Assembly: GCF_900188405.1 (NCBI RefSeq)
Contig: NZ_FZOF01000005.1
Location: forward strand, 186,001 to 250,000
From: Actinacidiphila glaucinigra
GTDB lineage: Bacteria; Actinomycetota; Actinomycetes; Streptomycetales; Streptomycetaceae
DNA length: 64,000 nt
Direction of reading: 5' to 3'
Position numbers and translations under genes: made by a program. Every line of letters starts with the position of its first letter. Positions within the stretch are counted from its first letter, which is position 1. This document shows positions 12,666-21,855 of the stretch, piece after piece. The notes beneath the pieces were generated by a model. It was not told where the DNA came from. It did not search any database and saw nothing but the letters and a program-made list of their open reading frames with translations.

Positions 12666-14294
12666 ATGCCCGGACGACCCACGCCCCACCGCCCCGGATC
12701 CAACTCCCGTACCGGAGCTGATTCCCGGCCCGGACCCGATTCCCGGCCCGGACCCCGCTCCCGTACCGCCCGGCGCCCGGGCCGCCTGCGTACCACGGCG
12801 CTGGCCACCGCCCTCGTCTCCGTACTCGTCCCCGTCCTCGGCGCGTGCGGCGGTGGGGCCGGTGCGTCGGCCGGAGGCGCCACCCTCAGGTGGGCCTCCT
12901 CCTACTTCCCCGCCCACTGGGACCCGGTGGTCTCCGGAAGCGGCGCCCAGTTCCGCGAACTCGCCCTCGTCTACGCCTCGCTGACGCGCACCGACGAGAA
13001 GGGCGACGCCGTCCCCGACCTCGCCGAGAGCTGGGAGTACAACGACAAGGGCGACGAGGTCACCTTCCACCTCCGCCCCGGCCTGAAGTTCAGCGACGGC
13101 GAGCCCGTCGACGCGGCGGCGGTCAAGGCGGCCGTCGAGCGGGCCAAGAAGCAGAAGAACTCCGCGCTCTTCGGCGACCTGACGTCGATCGGGTCGGTGG
13201 ACGCCGACGGACTGGACGCGGTCGTCCACCTCACCCAGGTCGACTACCAGATACCCCAGTTGCTCGGTCAGCGCGTCCTGCAGATCGCCAGCCCCAAGGC
13301 GGCCGCGAACCCGCGGAAGCTGGACCAGAAGCCGGTCGGGGCCGGTCCGTTCGTGGTGGAGCAGCTGATCCCCGGCACCAAGGTGCTGCTGAAGAAGAAC
13401 CCGGACTACTGGGACGCGAAGAACATCCACATCGACGACGTGGAACTCGTCTCCGCCCCCGACGCGTCCACGGTCGTCTCCGGACTCCGGACCGGCGTCT
13501 ACAACTTCGCCGACCTCGACCCGAGTCAGGCGGACGCCGCCGAGAAGGCGGGTCTGGACGTCTTCGTACAGCCCGGCTTCAACGCGTCGAACCTCAGCCT
13601 CAACGTCAACAAGCCGCCGTTCGACGACGACAGGGTCGTCGACGCCGTCCGCCACGCGGTCAACCGCGAGGAGTTCGTCGACAAACTGACCTTCGGCCAC
13701 GGCGAGGCGACCGACCAGCCCTTCCCGACGGGCTACGTGGCCTACGACCCGCAGTCCCGGGACCCCTACCCGTACGACCCGGCGAAGTCCCGCAAACTGC
13801 TCGCCGAGGCCGGCCACAAGGCCGGCGACATCACGCTCGACCTGGTCATCCCGGCCGAGGACCCGCAGGCCGAGATCGTCCAGTCGCAGCTGGCAGCGGT
13901 CGGCATCACCGTCCGCATCAAGATCGACAAGAACTGGGCCACCCCCTTCTTCGCCAAGGACCTGACGTTCTCGCTCTACGGCACCACGGGCCGCGACTCC
14001 GCCGTGCAGACCCTCACCGCGCACTTCGGCCCGAACGGCCCGCTCAACCTCAGCACGCCGTACGAACCCGCCGGCTTCGACGCGGCCGTGGCGAAGGTCC
14101 GCCGCACACCGCTGGACTCCCCCGACTACGTCCGCAACCTGCGGGCGGCGACCCGGGCGGGGCTGAAGAGCAAGGCCCTGGTCTTCACCTACTCCTCGCC
14201 GAACCTCTTCGCGAAGAGCAAGGCGGTCTCCGACCTGCCGAAGAACCCGGCCCACATCGACTGGACCGGCGTGACCATCGCCGGCGGCAGCTGA
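12666..14294 (+). CDS. Family-5 solute-binding lipoprotein of a peptide-type ABC importer
   Basis: The 542-aa protein starts at ATG 12666 behind GAAGAAAG. Residues 40-61 form a signal peptide with lipobox LGAC (Cys61). The mature part matches the SBP_bac_5 family: PDLAESWEYNDKGDEVTFHLRPGLKFSDGEPVDAAAV near residues 120-155, the DYWDAKN block, and SLNVNKPPFDDDRVVDAVRHAVNREEF. These bind peptides, nickel or sulfur compounds such as glutathione. The 40-residue N-region is unusually long and includes a duplicated SRPGPD unit from an 18-base tandem repeat at 12720-12755. First structural gene of the operon. Confidence 0.9.
   Translation: MPGRPTPHRPGSNSRTGADSRPGPDSRPGPRSRTARRPGRLRTTALATALVSVLVPVLGACGGGAGASAGGATLRWASSYFPAHWDPVVSGSGAQFRELALVYASLTRTDEKGDAVPDLAESWEYNDKGDEVTFHLRPGLKFSDGEPVDAAAVKAAVERAKKQKNSALFGDLTSIGSVDADGLDAVVHLTQVDYQIPQLLGQRVLQIASPKAAANPRKLDQKPVGAGPFVVEQLIPGTKVLLKKNPDYWDAKNIHIDDVELVSAPDASTVVSGLRTGVYNFADLDPSQADAAEKAGLDVFVQPGFNASNLSLNVNKPPFDDDRVVDAVRHAVNREEFVDKLTFGHGEATDQPFPTGYVAYDPQSRDPYPYDPAKSRKLLAEAGHKAGDITLDLVIPAEDPQAEIVQSQLAAVGITVRIKIDKNWATPFFAKDLTFSLYGTTGRDSAVQTLTAHFGPNGPLNLSTPYEPAGFDAAVAKVRRTPLDSPDYVRNLRAATRAGLKSKALVFTYSSPNLFAKSKAVSDLPKNPAHIDWTGVTIAGGS
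12720..12755 (+). repeat. 18-bp tandem repeat inside the solute-binding protein gene
   Basis: GATTCCCGGCCCGGACCC is present twice in a row, encoding DSRPGP twice in the cytoplasmic N-region of the signal peptide. A third, degenerate copy (GCTCCCGTACCG) follows. Such repeats can vary in copy number without breaking the frame. Confidence 0.85.
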
Positions 14295-14325
14295 CCACCG
14301 TCCACCACAGAGGGGAGGCAACCCC

Positions 14326-15354
14326 ATGACGACGACCGCTGCGCCGGTCGCCCTCACCCCCCGCCGCGGCCTCGCCGCGGCCAGGGCCCGGCACACGGCG
14401 GGCCGCGTCCTGGCCGCCCTCGTCCGGTCCGTCGCGATCATCGTGCCCGTGTTCCTGGTCGCGACCTTCGTGACCTTCGCGCTGCGGGCGCTGAGCGGAC
14501 TCAGCCCGGCGCGGATCCAACTGGGCGAGGAGGCGACCCCGGAGGCGATCGCACGGGTCGAGGCCCAGTGGGGGCTCGACCGGCCGTTCCTCGTCCAGTA
14601 CGGGGACTGGCTCGACGGCATCCTGCACGGGCAGCTAGGCACCAGCTGGGCCAACGGCGCCGACATCTCCACCCTCATCGGTCTCGGCCTGGGCGTGAGC
14701 CTGTCGGTCGCGACCCTGGCCCTGCTCATCGGCGTCGTCGTCGGCTTCATGCTGGGCACGGTGGCGGCGCTGCGCAGCACCACCTGGATCGACCGGGCGA
14801 TCACCGGCTTCGTCACGGTGATCTCGGTGATGCCGGCCTTCGTGGTGGGCATCGTCCTGGTCGTCGTCTTCGCCGTCGGCCTCCACTGGTTCCCCTCCGG
14901 CGGCTACGTCCCGGCCGAGCAGGGCGTCGGACCGTGGCTGGCTCACATCACCCTCCCGGCGGTCGCGTTGAGCTTCGACGTGATCGCCGACGTCGCCCGC
15001 CAGTTGCGCGCGGGCCTCGTGGCGGCCTATCGCGAGAACTATGTGACGGGCGCGGTGGTGCGGGGGCTGAGCCCTCGGCGGATCTTCTTCGGCCACGTCC
15101 TGCGCAACGGCCTCGGACCGACGCTCGCCACCCTCGGCCTGAAGTTCCCGGCCCTGGTGGGTGCCTCGGTGGTCACCGAATGGATCTTCGGTCTGCAGGG
15201 CTTCGGCAGGTTCGCCAACGACGCCGCCCAGGCCGGGGACGTACCCGCCGTCCAGGGCGTCCTCGTGGTGTCGATCGTCCTGGTCGTCTCCTTCAACCTC
15301 ATCGTCAACCTGGTGCTGGCGCGTGTGACGCCGGCCGCCCAGCGGGGGGTGTGA
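14326..15354 (+). CDS. ABC transporter permease (DppB-like)
   Basis: The 342-aa protein has six membrane spans and the DppB signature: an N-terminal span (IIVPVFLVATFVTFALRAL), the extracytoplasmic block with WGLDRPFLVQYGDWLDGILHGQLGTSW, and the EAA-loop region YRENYVTGAVVRGLSPRRIFFGHVLRNG. It begins 31 bases after the binding-protein stop with GAGGGGAGG upstream. It forms the translocation pore with the DppC-like partner encoded next. Confidence 0.92.
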   Translation: MTTTAAPVALTPRRGLAAARARHTAGRVLAALVRSVAIIVPVFLVATFVTFALRALSGLSPARIQLGEEATPEAIARVEAQWGLDRPFLVQYGDWLDGILHGQLGTSWANGADISTLIGLGLGVSLSVATLALLIGVVVGFMLGTVAALRSTTWIDRAITGFVTVISVMPAFVVGIVLVVVFAVGLHWFPSGGYVPAEQGVGPWLAHITLPAVALSFDVIADVARQLRAGLVAAYRENYVTGAVVRGLSPRRIFFGHVLRNGLGPTLATLGLKFPALVGASVVTEWIFGLQGFGRFANDAAQAGDVPAVQGVLVVSIVLVVSFNLIVNLVLARVTPAAQRGV

Positions 15355-15357
15355 GCG

Positions 15358-16260
15358 ATGGTGCGACGTGTCCTCGCCCTCACCTCCGGCCGGATCGCCG
15401 CGGCCGTGCTGACCGTGATCGCGCTGCTGGCGCTGTTCGGCCCGTGGCTCGCGCCACTGGATCCGCTCGCCACCGGCGACAACACCCTGGCAGCCGCCTC
15501 GGGCACGCACTGGCTGGGCACCGACTACCTCGGCCGTGACGTCCTCAGCCGACTGCTGGACGGCTCCCGGGTCAGTGTGCTCGGCTCGCTCGAAGTCGCC
15601 CTGACGGCACTGGTCGCGGGCGCCCTTCCCGGCATCCTGTCCGTCCACTGGGGCCGGGTCTTCGAGTGGACGACGCTGCGCCTGGCCGACACGCTCGTCG
15701 CGCTGCCGTTCCTGCTGTTCGCCGTCGCCGTGGTCGCGCTGCTCGGCAACGGACTCACCCAGGCCATGCTGGTCACCGGCGTGCTGGTGTCACCGCTGTT
15801 CTACCGGGTGGCCCGCGCCGCCACGCTGGCCGTGGCGCGCTCGCAGTACGTCGAGGCGGCCGTCGTCTCCGGCGCCTCGACCGGCTGGATCGTACGCCGC
15901 CACGTGTGGGGCAAGATCCTCCCGCCGATCGCGGTCGCGCTCGCCCAGACCATCGGCGTCGGCTTCGTGATCGTCTCCAGCCTGACCTTCCTGGGCATCG
16001 GCGTGCAGCCACCGGCGCCCACCTGGGGCGGCCTGCTCGCCTCCGACCTGGGCTACCTCAGCCACCGGCCGTGGGCCCCGGTGGCGCCCGCCCTGCTGAT
16101 CACGGCCACCGTCTGGGCGAGCAACCTGCTCGCCGACGCGATCCGCGACGTCTCCGGCGAGGCGGGCCGCGTACTGCTCGACGACCGCGGGGCCCGCGAC
16201 GGCCGCCCCGACCGGACCGACCCCGCCCCCGCCCCCGCCCCCGCCGGAGGTGCGCGATGA
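15358..16260 (+). CDS. ABC transporter permease (DppC-like)
   Basis: The 300-aa protein shows the DppC pattern: a first span after the start (RIAAAVLTVIALLALFGPWLAPL), THWLGTDYLGRDVLSRLLDGSRVSV, and the EAA loop SQYVEAAVVSGASTGWIVRRHVWGKILPPI. The stop of DppB and this start are separated by three bases. The C-terminal tail has a Pro/Ala-rich run before the ATGA overlap with the first ATPase gene. Confidence 0.92.
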   Translation: MVRRVLALTSGRIAAAVLTVIALLALFGPWLAPLDPLATGDNTLAAASGTHWLGTDYLGRDVLSRLLDGSRVSVLGSLEVALTALVAGALPGILSVHWGRVFEWTTLRLADTLVALPFLLFAVAVVALLGNGLTQAMLVTGVLVSPLFYRVARAATLAVARSQYVEAAVVSGASTGWIVRRHVWGKILPPIAVALAQTIGVGFVIVSSLTFLGIGVQPPAPTWGGLLASDLGYLSHRPWAPVAPALLITATVWASNLLADAIRDVSGEAGRVLLDDRGARDGRPDRTDPAPAPAPAGGAR

Positions 16261-17135
16261 CGACCGTCTCCGAAGGCCTGCTCCCCCGGCGTGCCCCGGG
16301 CGCCGCGCCGGACGCCCCGGCACCGCCGGTGCTGTCCCTGCGCGACGTGCGCATCGGGGACCGGGCCGGCGACCGCGAGATCGTCCGCGGGGTGAGCTTC
16401 GAGCTCGCACCGGGCAGGGCCGTCGGCATCGTGGGCGAGTCCGGCAGCGGCAAGACGCTCACCTGCCGCGCCGCACTCGGCATCCTGCCCGCGCACTTCG
16501 AGGTCACCGGCGGGTCGATCGAGATCGACGGCACCGACATCGCCACCCTGAACCCCGCCCGGTGGAGGGCCCTGCGGGGCACCACGATCAGCGCGGTCTT
16601 CCAGGACCCGGCCTCCTACCTCAACCCCTCGATCCGGGTCGGCGCCCAGATCGCCGAGGCCGTACGCGCCAAGAAGGGGCTGCGGCGCCGCGAGGCACAC
16701 CGGCGGGCCGTCGAGCTGCTGCGCACCGTGCGGTTGCGCGACCCGGAGCTGGTGCACGGCAGTTACCCCCACGAGCTGTCCGGAGGGATGCTCCAGCGCG
16801 TCCTGATCGCGGCCGCGATCGCCGCGGGCCCGCGGATCCTCGTCGCGGACGAGGCCACCACAGCCCTCGACGTCACCGTCCAGGCCGAGATCCTCGACAT
16901 GCTCGCCGAACTGCGCGAACGGACGGGCCTCGCCCTCGTCGTCGTCTCTCACGACCCGGCGGTCGTCGCCCGGCTCTGCGACGAGGTCCTCGTCCTGCGG
17001 GAGGGCGAGGTGGTCGAGCAGGGGCCCACCCACGCGGTGCTCCACGACCCGCGGCACGAGTACACCCGCCTGCTGATCGCCGAACACGAGCAGTACGGCC
17101 TGGACAGGTTCCGCACCACGGGGGAGGACACATGA
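16257..17135 (+). CDS. ABC transporter ATP-binding protein (DppD-like)
   Basis: The 292-aa ATPase starts within an ATGA overlap with DppC. Walker A GESGSGKT is at residues 60-67, the signature is LSGGMLQR, and Walker B is RILVADEATTALD, with Ala in place of the common Pro. The C-terminal oligopeptide-family tail (HDPRHEYTRLLIAEHEQYG) is short. It pairs with the DppF-like ATPase to power import. Confidence 0.93.
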   Translation: MTTVSEGLLPRRAPGAAPDAPAPPVLSLRDVRIGDRAGDREIVRGVSFELAPGRAVGIVGESGSGKTLTCRAALGILPAHFEVTGGSIEIDGTDIATLNPARWRALRGTTISAVFQDPASYLNPSIRVGAQIAEAVRAKKGLRRREAHRRAVELLRTVRLRDPELVHGSYPHELSGGMLQRVLIAAAIAAGPRILVADEATTALDVTVQAEILDMLAELRERTGLALVVVSHDPAVVARLCDEVLVLREGEVVEQGPTHAVLHDPRHEYTRLLIAEHEQYGLDRFRTTGEDT

Positions 17136-17995
17136 CCGGCGGACCGGCCCGCACCGCCGACGACGCGGGACCCGCCGGTCCCGTGCTGGAGGTCTCCGGC
17201 CTCGACGTGCACTACGGTCCGCGCCACCGGCGCCGCCCGGCACTGCGCGGAGTCTGCCTGAGCGTCGCGCCCGGTGAGACCGTCGGCCTCATCGGCGAGA
17301 CGGGATCCGGCAAGTCCACCCTGGCCCGGACCGTGCTGGGGCTGGTACGCGCCTCGGCCGGGTCGGTCGTCGTCGGCGGGGAGGACGTCACCCGCCACGG
17401 CCCCCGCCAGTGGCGCGCCCTGCGCCGCCGCGGTGTCGTGCAGTACGTCTTCCAGGACCCCCTGCGCAGCCTCGACCCGGACCTCACCGTCGAGGACTCC
17501 CTCACCGAACCGCTGCTCCTGCAGGGCGTCCCGCGCGAGGAGGCGGCCGAACGGGCGCGGGCGTTCCTCCCCCGCGTCCGCCTGCACGAGGAACTCCTGG
17601 CCCGGCTGCCCGGGGAGCTCTCCGGCGGCCAGCGCCAGCGGGTCGCGGTCGCCCGGGCACTGGTCACCGGGCCGCGCCTGGTCATCCTCGACGAGCCGGT
17701 GAGCGCCCTCGACGCGGCCACCCGCGTGCAGATCCTGGAGATCCTCAAGGAGCTGCGCGCCTCAGGCACGGCCCTGGTCTTCATCTCCCACGACCTGGGT
17801 TCCGTGGCCGGTGTCTCCGACCGCGTCGCCGTGCTCCACCAGGGCGAGCTGGTGGAGACCGGCACCACCCACGACGTCGTCAACCACCCCCGCCACCCCT
17901 ACACGCGCCTGCTCATCGGCTCCGCGCCCACCCTGTACTCCGCCCCGGCGGACCGGGCCGAACGCGAGGCGCTGCGCGCCCTGCTGCGCACCTGA
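17132..17995 (+). CDS. ABC transporter ATP-binding protein (DppF-like)
   Basis: The 287-aa ATPase starts in an ATGA overlap with the preceding gene. It has Walker A GETGSGKS, the Q-loop in YVFQDPLRSLDPDLTVEDSL, signature LSGGQRQR, Walker B RLVILDEPVSALD and the switch His in FISHDLG. The tail HPRHPYTRLLIGSAP is the oligopeptide-ABC C-terminal hallmark. Completes the five-component importer. Confidence 0.94.
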   Translation: MTGGPARTADDAGPAGPVLEVSGLDVHYGPRHRRRPALRGVCLSVAPGETVGLIGETGSGKSTLARTVLGLVRASAGSVVVGGEDVTRHGPRQWRALRRRGVVQYVFQDPLRSLDPDLTVEDSLTEPLLLQGVPREEAAERARAFLPRVRLHEELLARLPGELSGGQRQRVAVARALVTGPRLVILDEPVSALDAATRVQILEILKELRASGTALVFISHDLGSVAGVSDRVAVLHQGELVETGTTHDVVNHPRHPYTRLLIGSAPTLYSAPADRAEREALRALLRT

Positions 17996-18021
17996 CCCCA
18001 CGACAGACAGGAACAGCCACC

Positions 18022-19362
18022 ATGTCCCGCAGGATCCACCTCGCGCTCCACCCCTACGGCGTCGGCGGCCCCGGCCAGCACGGCCTGTGGAAGGACGCCC
18101 GCGTCGCCAAGAACGCCAGCATCGACATCAACTACTACATCGCGCAGGCCAAGGCGGCCGAACACGCGCTCTTCGACGCCCTCTTCATCGTGGACAGCCA
18201 GTACATCAACGCCACCTACCCCGCCCACTACCTCAACCGCCTGGAGCCGCTGACCCTGCTGTCGGCGGTCGCCACGCACACCCGCCGCGTCGGCCTGGTC
18301 GGCACGGCGAGTTCGACGTACAACTCGCCCTTCAACCTCGCCCGGCGCTTCGCCTCCCTCGACCACATCAGCGGCGGCCGCGCCGGCTGGAACGTCGTGA
18401 CCAGCTTCGACACGGGCACCTCCAGGAACTTCGGGTTCGAGGAGCACCTGGACTACACCTCACGGTACGGCCGGGCCCTGGAGTTCGTGCGGGTCGCCCG
18501 GGGCCTGTGGGACTCCTACGAGGACGACGCCTTCCCGGCCGACGTGGAGCGGGGCGTCTTCCTCGACCCGGCCAAGCTGCACGCGCTCGACCACGCCGGC
18601 GAGCACTTCACGGTCGCCGGCCCCCTCAACCTGTCCCGGTCCCCCCAGGGCCAGCCCGTGATCTTCCAGGCCGGCGTCTCCGAGGAGGGCCGTGACCTGG
18701 CCGCGCAGGTGGCCGAGGGCATCTACGCGCCCGGCGGCACCCTCCGGCAGGCGCAGGAGTACTACGCCGACATCAAGGCGCGCACCGCCTCCTACGGCCG
18801 CGACCCCGACCACATCAAGATCTTCATCCACGGCGGGCCCGTCGTCGCCGGCACCGACGCGGCCGCCCGGCGCCGCGAGCGGGAGATCTTCGAGGAGGAC
18901 AACGACTTCGACCGCAACCTCGCGCTGCTCGGCCGCTCCTTCAGCGCCTACGACTTCGGCGTGCACGACCTCGACGCGCCCTTCCCCGACGTGGCGCACC
19001 TCGCCGAGAAGGGCGGTCGCACGGGCGCGGCCCGGATCATCGAACGCGCCAGGGCCGAGAATCTGACGCTACGCCAGGTCGCGCAGTCCGCCAACGAGTT
19101 CCGCAGCTCCCCCTTCGTCGGGTCACCGCACACGGTCGCCGACACCATCGAGCAGTGGTTCGCGGCCGGCACCTTCGACGGCATCAACCTCGCCTTCCGG
19201 ACCGCCGACGAACTCGAACTCTTCGTGGACGGCGTCGTGCCGCTGCTGCAGAAGCGCGGCCTGTTCCGCACCGCGTACGAGGCCGACACCCTGCGCGGCC
19301 ACCTCGGCCTGCCGGTCCCCGCCAACCGCCACACCCGCGAGCACCTGCTCGTGGCCGACTGA
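18022..19362 (+). CDS. NtaA/DmoA-family FMN-dependent monooxygenase
   Basis: The 446-aa protein starts at ATG 18022, 26 bases after the ATPase stop. It has IHLALHPYGVGGPGQHGLWKD, FDALFIVDSQYINATYPAHYLNRLEPLTLLSAVA, TASSTYNSPFNLARRFASLDHISGGRAGWNVVTSFD (partly quoted) and PVIFQAGVSEEGRDLAAQVAEGIY: the complete FMN-binding barrel of the nitrilotriacetate/dimethylsulfide/dibenzothiophene sulfone class. It is co-transcribed with the importer, so it probably acts on the imported compound. FMNH2 would come from the SsuE-like protein four genes on. Confidence 0.9.
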   Translation: MSRRIHLALHPYGVGGPGQHGLWKDARVAKNASIDINYYIAQAKAAEHALFDALFIVDSQYINATYPAHYLNRLEPLTLLSAVATHTRRVGLVGTASSTYNSPFNLARRFASLDHISGGRAGWNVVTSFDTGTSRNFGFEEHLDYTSRYGRALEFVRVARGLWDSYEDDAFPADVERGVFLDPAKLHALDHAGEHFTVAGPLNLSRSPQGQPVIFQAGVSEEGRDLAAQVAEGIYAPGGTLRQAQEYYADIKARTASYGRDPDHIKIFIHGGPVVAGTDAAARRREREIFEEDNDFDRNLALLGRSFSAYDFGVHDLDAPFPDVAHLAEKGGRTGAARIIERARAENLTLRQVAQSANEFRSSPFVGSPHTVADTIEQWFAAGTFDGINLAFRTADELELFVDGVVPLLQKRGLFRTAYEADTLRGHLGLPVPANRHTREHLLVAD

Positions 19363-19381
19363 GGACGGACGGGAACAGGCC

Positions 19382-20428
19382 ATGACCACCGAGAGCCCGC
19401 GCTTTAGGCTCGGCTTCCTCACCCATGTGCAGGGCCGCGACGACGACCCGGTCCGCACCTACCGCAACGCCCTGGAACTCTTCGTCGCCGCCGACGAACT
19501 GGGCTTCGACACCGGCTGGGTGGCCCAGCACCACGTGCCCCTCGGCGGCGGGGGACTGGCCTCGCCCTGGACGTTCCTCGCCCACGCCACGGCGCGCACC
19601 ACGCGGATCCGGCTGGGCACCGCCGTGACGATCCTCCCGCTCGAAGACCCGATCCGGCTCGCCGAGGACGTCGCCACCGTCGACACCCTCAGCGGGGGCC
19701 GCGTCGAGATCGGCGTGGGCAGCGGCTACAACGCCCTGGAGTACGCCGCCTTCGGCCGGGACGTCGACCGCAAGCGCGAACTGACCAGCGAACACCTCGA
19801 CGTACTGCGCCGGGCACTGGCAGGTGCGGAGGTCGGGGCTCCCGGCTTCCGCGTCCAGCCGGCCGCCGGCGGCTTCGGCGACCGTATCTGGCAGGGCGCC
19901 TTCAGCACGCAGGGAGCCGCCTACGCGGCGGCCGGCGGGTCGAACCTCCTGCTCAACCGGGCGGCGTACGGCTTCGACTCCCCCACCGACGCGGTACAGC
20001 GCCCGTGGGCGGACGCGTACCTCCGCGCCTGGGACCGGCCGCGCCGGCCCCGGATCGGGCTGTCCCGCTTCGTCTTCCCGGCGAAGGACCGGCGGACGGC
20101 GCTGCGGCAGATCGGTGACGACGTGCACCGCGCGGCGCTGCGCATGGCGGAGGGCGGCGCCTTCCCGAAGGGCCTGGACCTGGACGAGGCGCTGCGCCGC
20201 TTCCACTCCTTCCACGGGCATCCCGAGGAGATCGTCGCGGCGCTGCGGCAGGAGCGGGTCCTGCCGGTCGCGACCGACCTGATCACCCAGTTCAATCCCG
20301 CCGTCCCCGACCACGACGCGGCCCTGCGCGCACTGGAACTCATCGCGACGGAGGTGGCGCCGGAGCTGGGCTGGCGGCGCACGGCCGAACCCGGGCCCCG
20401 GCCCGAGCCGACGGGAGTCCCGGCATGA
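19382..20428 (+). CDS. LLM-class flavin-dependent oxidoreductase (short form)
   Basis: The 348-aa protein has LGFLTHVQGRDDDPVRTYRNALELFVAADELGFDTGWVAQHH (parts), RIRLGTAVTILPLEDPIRLAEDVATVDTLSGGRVEIGVGSGY, and a short C-terminal helical tail. The conserved substrate-barrel residues (WVAQHH and GVGSGYN) are present. It resembles the putative FMN-dependent luciferase-like monooxygenases that sit beside dipeptide-type ABC importers in other bacteria. Its stop overlaps the hydrolase start in ATGA. Confidence 0.88.
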   Translation: MTTESPRFRLGFLTHVQGRDDDPVRTYRNALELFVAADELGFDTGWVAQHHVPLGGGGLASPWTFLAHATARTTRIRLGTAVTILPLEDPIRLAEDVATVDTLSGGRVEIGVGSGYNALEYAAFGRDVDRKRELTSEHLDVLRRALAGAEVGAPGFRVQPAAGGFGDRIWQGAFSTQGAAYAAAGGSNLLLNRAAYGFDSPTDAVQRPWADAYLRAWDRPRRPRIGLSRFVFPAKDRRTALRQIGDDVHRAALRMAEGGAFPKGLDLDEALRRFHSFHGHPEEIVAALRQERVLPVATDLITQFNPAVPDHDAALRALELIATEVAPELGWRRTAEPGPRPEPTGVPA

Positions 20429-21210
20429 CCGACCACACCCCCGGCACCACGGCCCACGCCGACCACCACGTCCCCGAGGGCCTGCTCACCCGCGGCACGG
20501 TCGTCGTGGTGCCCGGCCGCGGCGAGACACCGGCGACCTACACCCGCTTCGGGCGGCGGCTGGCCGCGGACGCCCACCGCGTCCGCGTCGTCGCCGCCCC
20601 GGAGCCGGACGCCGGCGACCCGGACGGCTCCCTGACCCGGTTCGGCGAGCGCCTCGCGGCCGCCGTCGAGGGCACCGCCGCCGGCCCACCGGCCGCCCCC
20701 GTCGTCCTGGTCGGCGCCGACTCGGGCGCCGCAGCCCTCGCCGCGCTCCTCGGGCGGCCCGGACCCGCCGGGGTCCGGCCGGACGGCGTCGTCCTCGCCG
20801 GGCTCCCCGGCCGGGCGGCCTCCGCCGAAACAGGCGGCTGGGAAGGGGAACTCGACGTCCGCACCTCCTGCCCCGCCCACCGCGACACGCTCACCCGGGA
20901 TCCCCGTGTACGCCGGGGTTCGCTGGGCGAGCCGCTGCCGGACCCCCTGCTCACCGCCGCGTACGAGGCCGAACTCGCCCTTCCCGCGCTCTTCCTGGTC
21001 GGTGACACCGACCCGCTCGCCGATCACGCCGCGCTCGCTCGCGCCGCCAAGTCCCAGCGCCGCGCCCGGCTCTCGGTGGTCCGCGGCGCCCATCACGACG
21101 TGCTCAACGACACACAGCACCGCTCCGTGGCAGCCGAGGTCGTCACCTTCCTGGAGACGCTGCGCAACGGGCTGATGCCCGTTGTGGCCGTGGAATCCAG
21201 CACCTGGTGA
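20425..21210 (+). CDS. Alpha/beta-hydrolase-fold protein
   Basis: The 261-aa protein begins with a hydrophobic strand TVVVVPGRGETPATYTRFGRRLA, where PGRGE replaces the usual HG oxyanion loop. The nucleophile elbow is VLVGADSGAAALAALLG (Gly-Ala-Asp-Ser-Gly), the acid loop is FLVGDTDPLADHA and the catalytic His is in GAHHDVLND. It likely hydrolyses an ester, amide or thioester released by the monooxygenases, or the imported substrate. Translationally coupled to the preceding gene. Confidence 0.82.
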   Translation: MTDHTPGTTAHADHHVPEGLLTRGTVVVVPGRGETPATYTRFGRRLAADAHRVRVVAAPEPDAGDPDGSLTRFGERLAAAVEGTAAGPPAAPVVLVGADSGAAALAALLGRPGPAGVRPDGVVLAGLPGRAASAETGGWEGELDVRTSCPAHRDTLTRDPRVRRGSLGEPLPDPLLTAAYEAELALPALFLVGDTDPLADHAALARAAKSQRRARLSVVRGAHHDVLNDTQHRSVAAEVVTFLETLRNGLMPVVAVESSTW

Positions 21211-21266
21211 CCGCGCCGAGGTCCCCGCTCGCCCCCAACCCGCCCGCCCGAACCAGGAAGGTCCCC

Positions 21267-21824
21267 ATGGCCGTCATCCTTTCCGTCTCCGGAAGCCCCT
21301 CCGCCACCTCCCGCACGGCACGGCTGCTGCGCCATCTGGACGACCGGCTCCGGCTCCAGGGCCACGAGGTCGTCCCCCTGGACGTGCGGACGCTGCCCGC
21401 CGAGGCCCTGCTCGGCGCCGACGTACGCCACCCCGCCATCGTCGCGGCCGCGGCCCTGTTCCAGCGGGCCGACGGCGTGGTGATCGGCACGCCCGTCTAC
21501 AAGGCCGCCTACTCGGGCCTGCTGAAGTCGCTGCTCGATCTGCTGCCGCAGTTCGCCCTCGCCGACAAGACCGTGCTGCCGCTGGCCACCGGCGGCACCA
21601 CGGCCCACGTCCTGGCCATCGACTACGCGCTGCGTCCGGTGCTCAGCTCGATGGGCGCCGGCCACGTCGTGCCGGGGTGGTTCACGCTCGACAAGGACCT
21701 CACCGTCGCCGACGACGGCACACTGACCGTCGCGCCCGCGACGGCCGAGGCCCTGACGCAGGTCACCGACCGTTTCTCCGTCGCCCTGGGAGGCCGTACG
21801 GCCGCACTGGCGCCCACGGGGTGA
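21267..21824 (+). CDS. ssuE: NADPH-dependent FMN reductase (SsuE/MsuE-like)
   Basis: The 185-aa protein starts at ATG 21267 after AGGAAGG. ILSVSGSPSATSRTARLLRHL is the FMN-phosphate loop, GVVIGTPVYKAAYSGLLKSLLDLL contains the active-site YKAAYSG block typical of SsuE, and LPLATGGTTAHVLAIDYALRPVLSSMGA matches its C-terminal FMN contact. SsuE reduces FMN with NAD(P)H to feed two-component alkanesulfonate and related monooxygenases. Last gene of the operon that starts at leader 3. Confidence 0.88.
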   Translation: MAVILSVSGSPSATSRTARLLRHLDDRLRLQGHEVVPLDVRTLPAEALLGADVRHPAIVAAAALFQRADGVVIGTPVYKAAYSGLLKSLLDLLPQFALADKTVLPLATGGTTAHVLAIDYALRPVLSSMGAGHVVPGWFTLDKDLTVADDGTLTVAPATAEALTQVTDRFSVALGGRTAALAPTG

Positions 21825-21855
21825 GCCCCCGCCCGCCGTGCGCCGCGCGCGGGGC

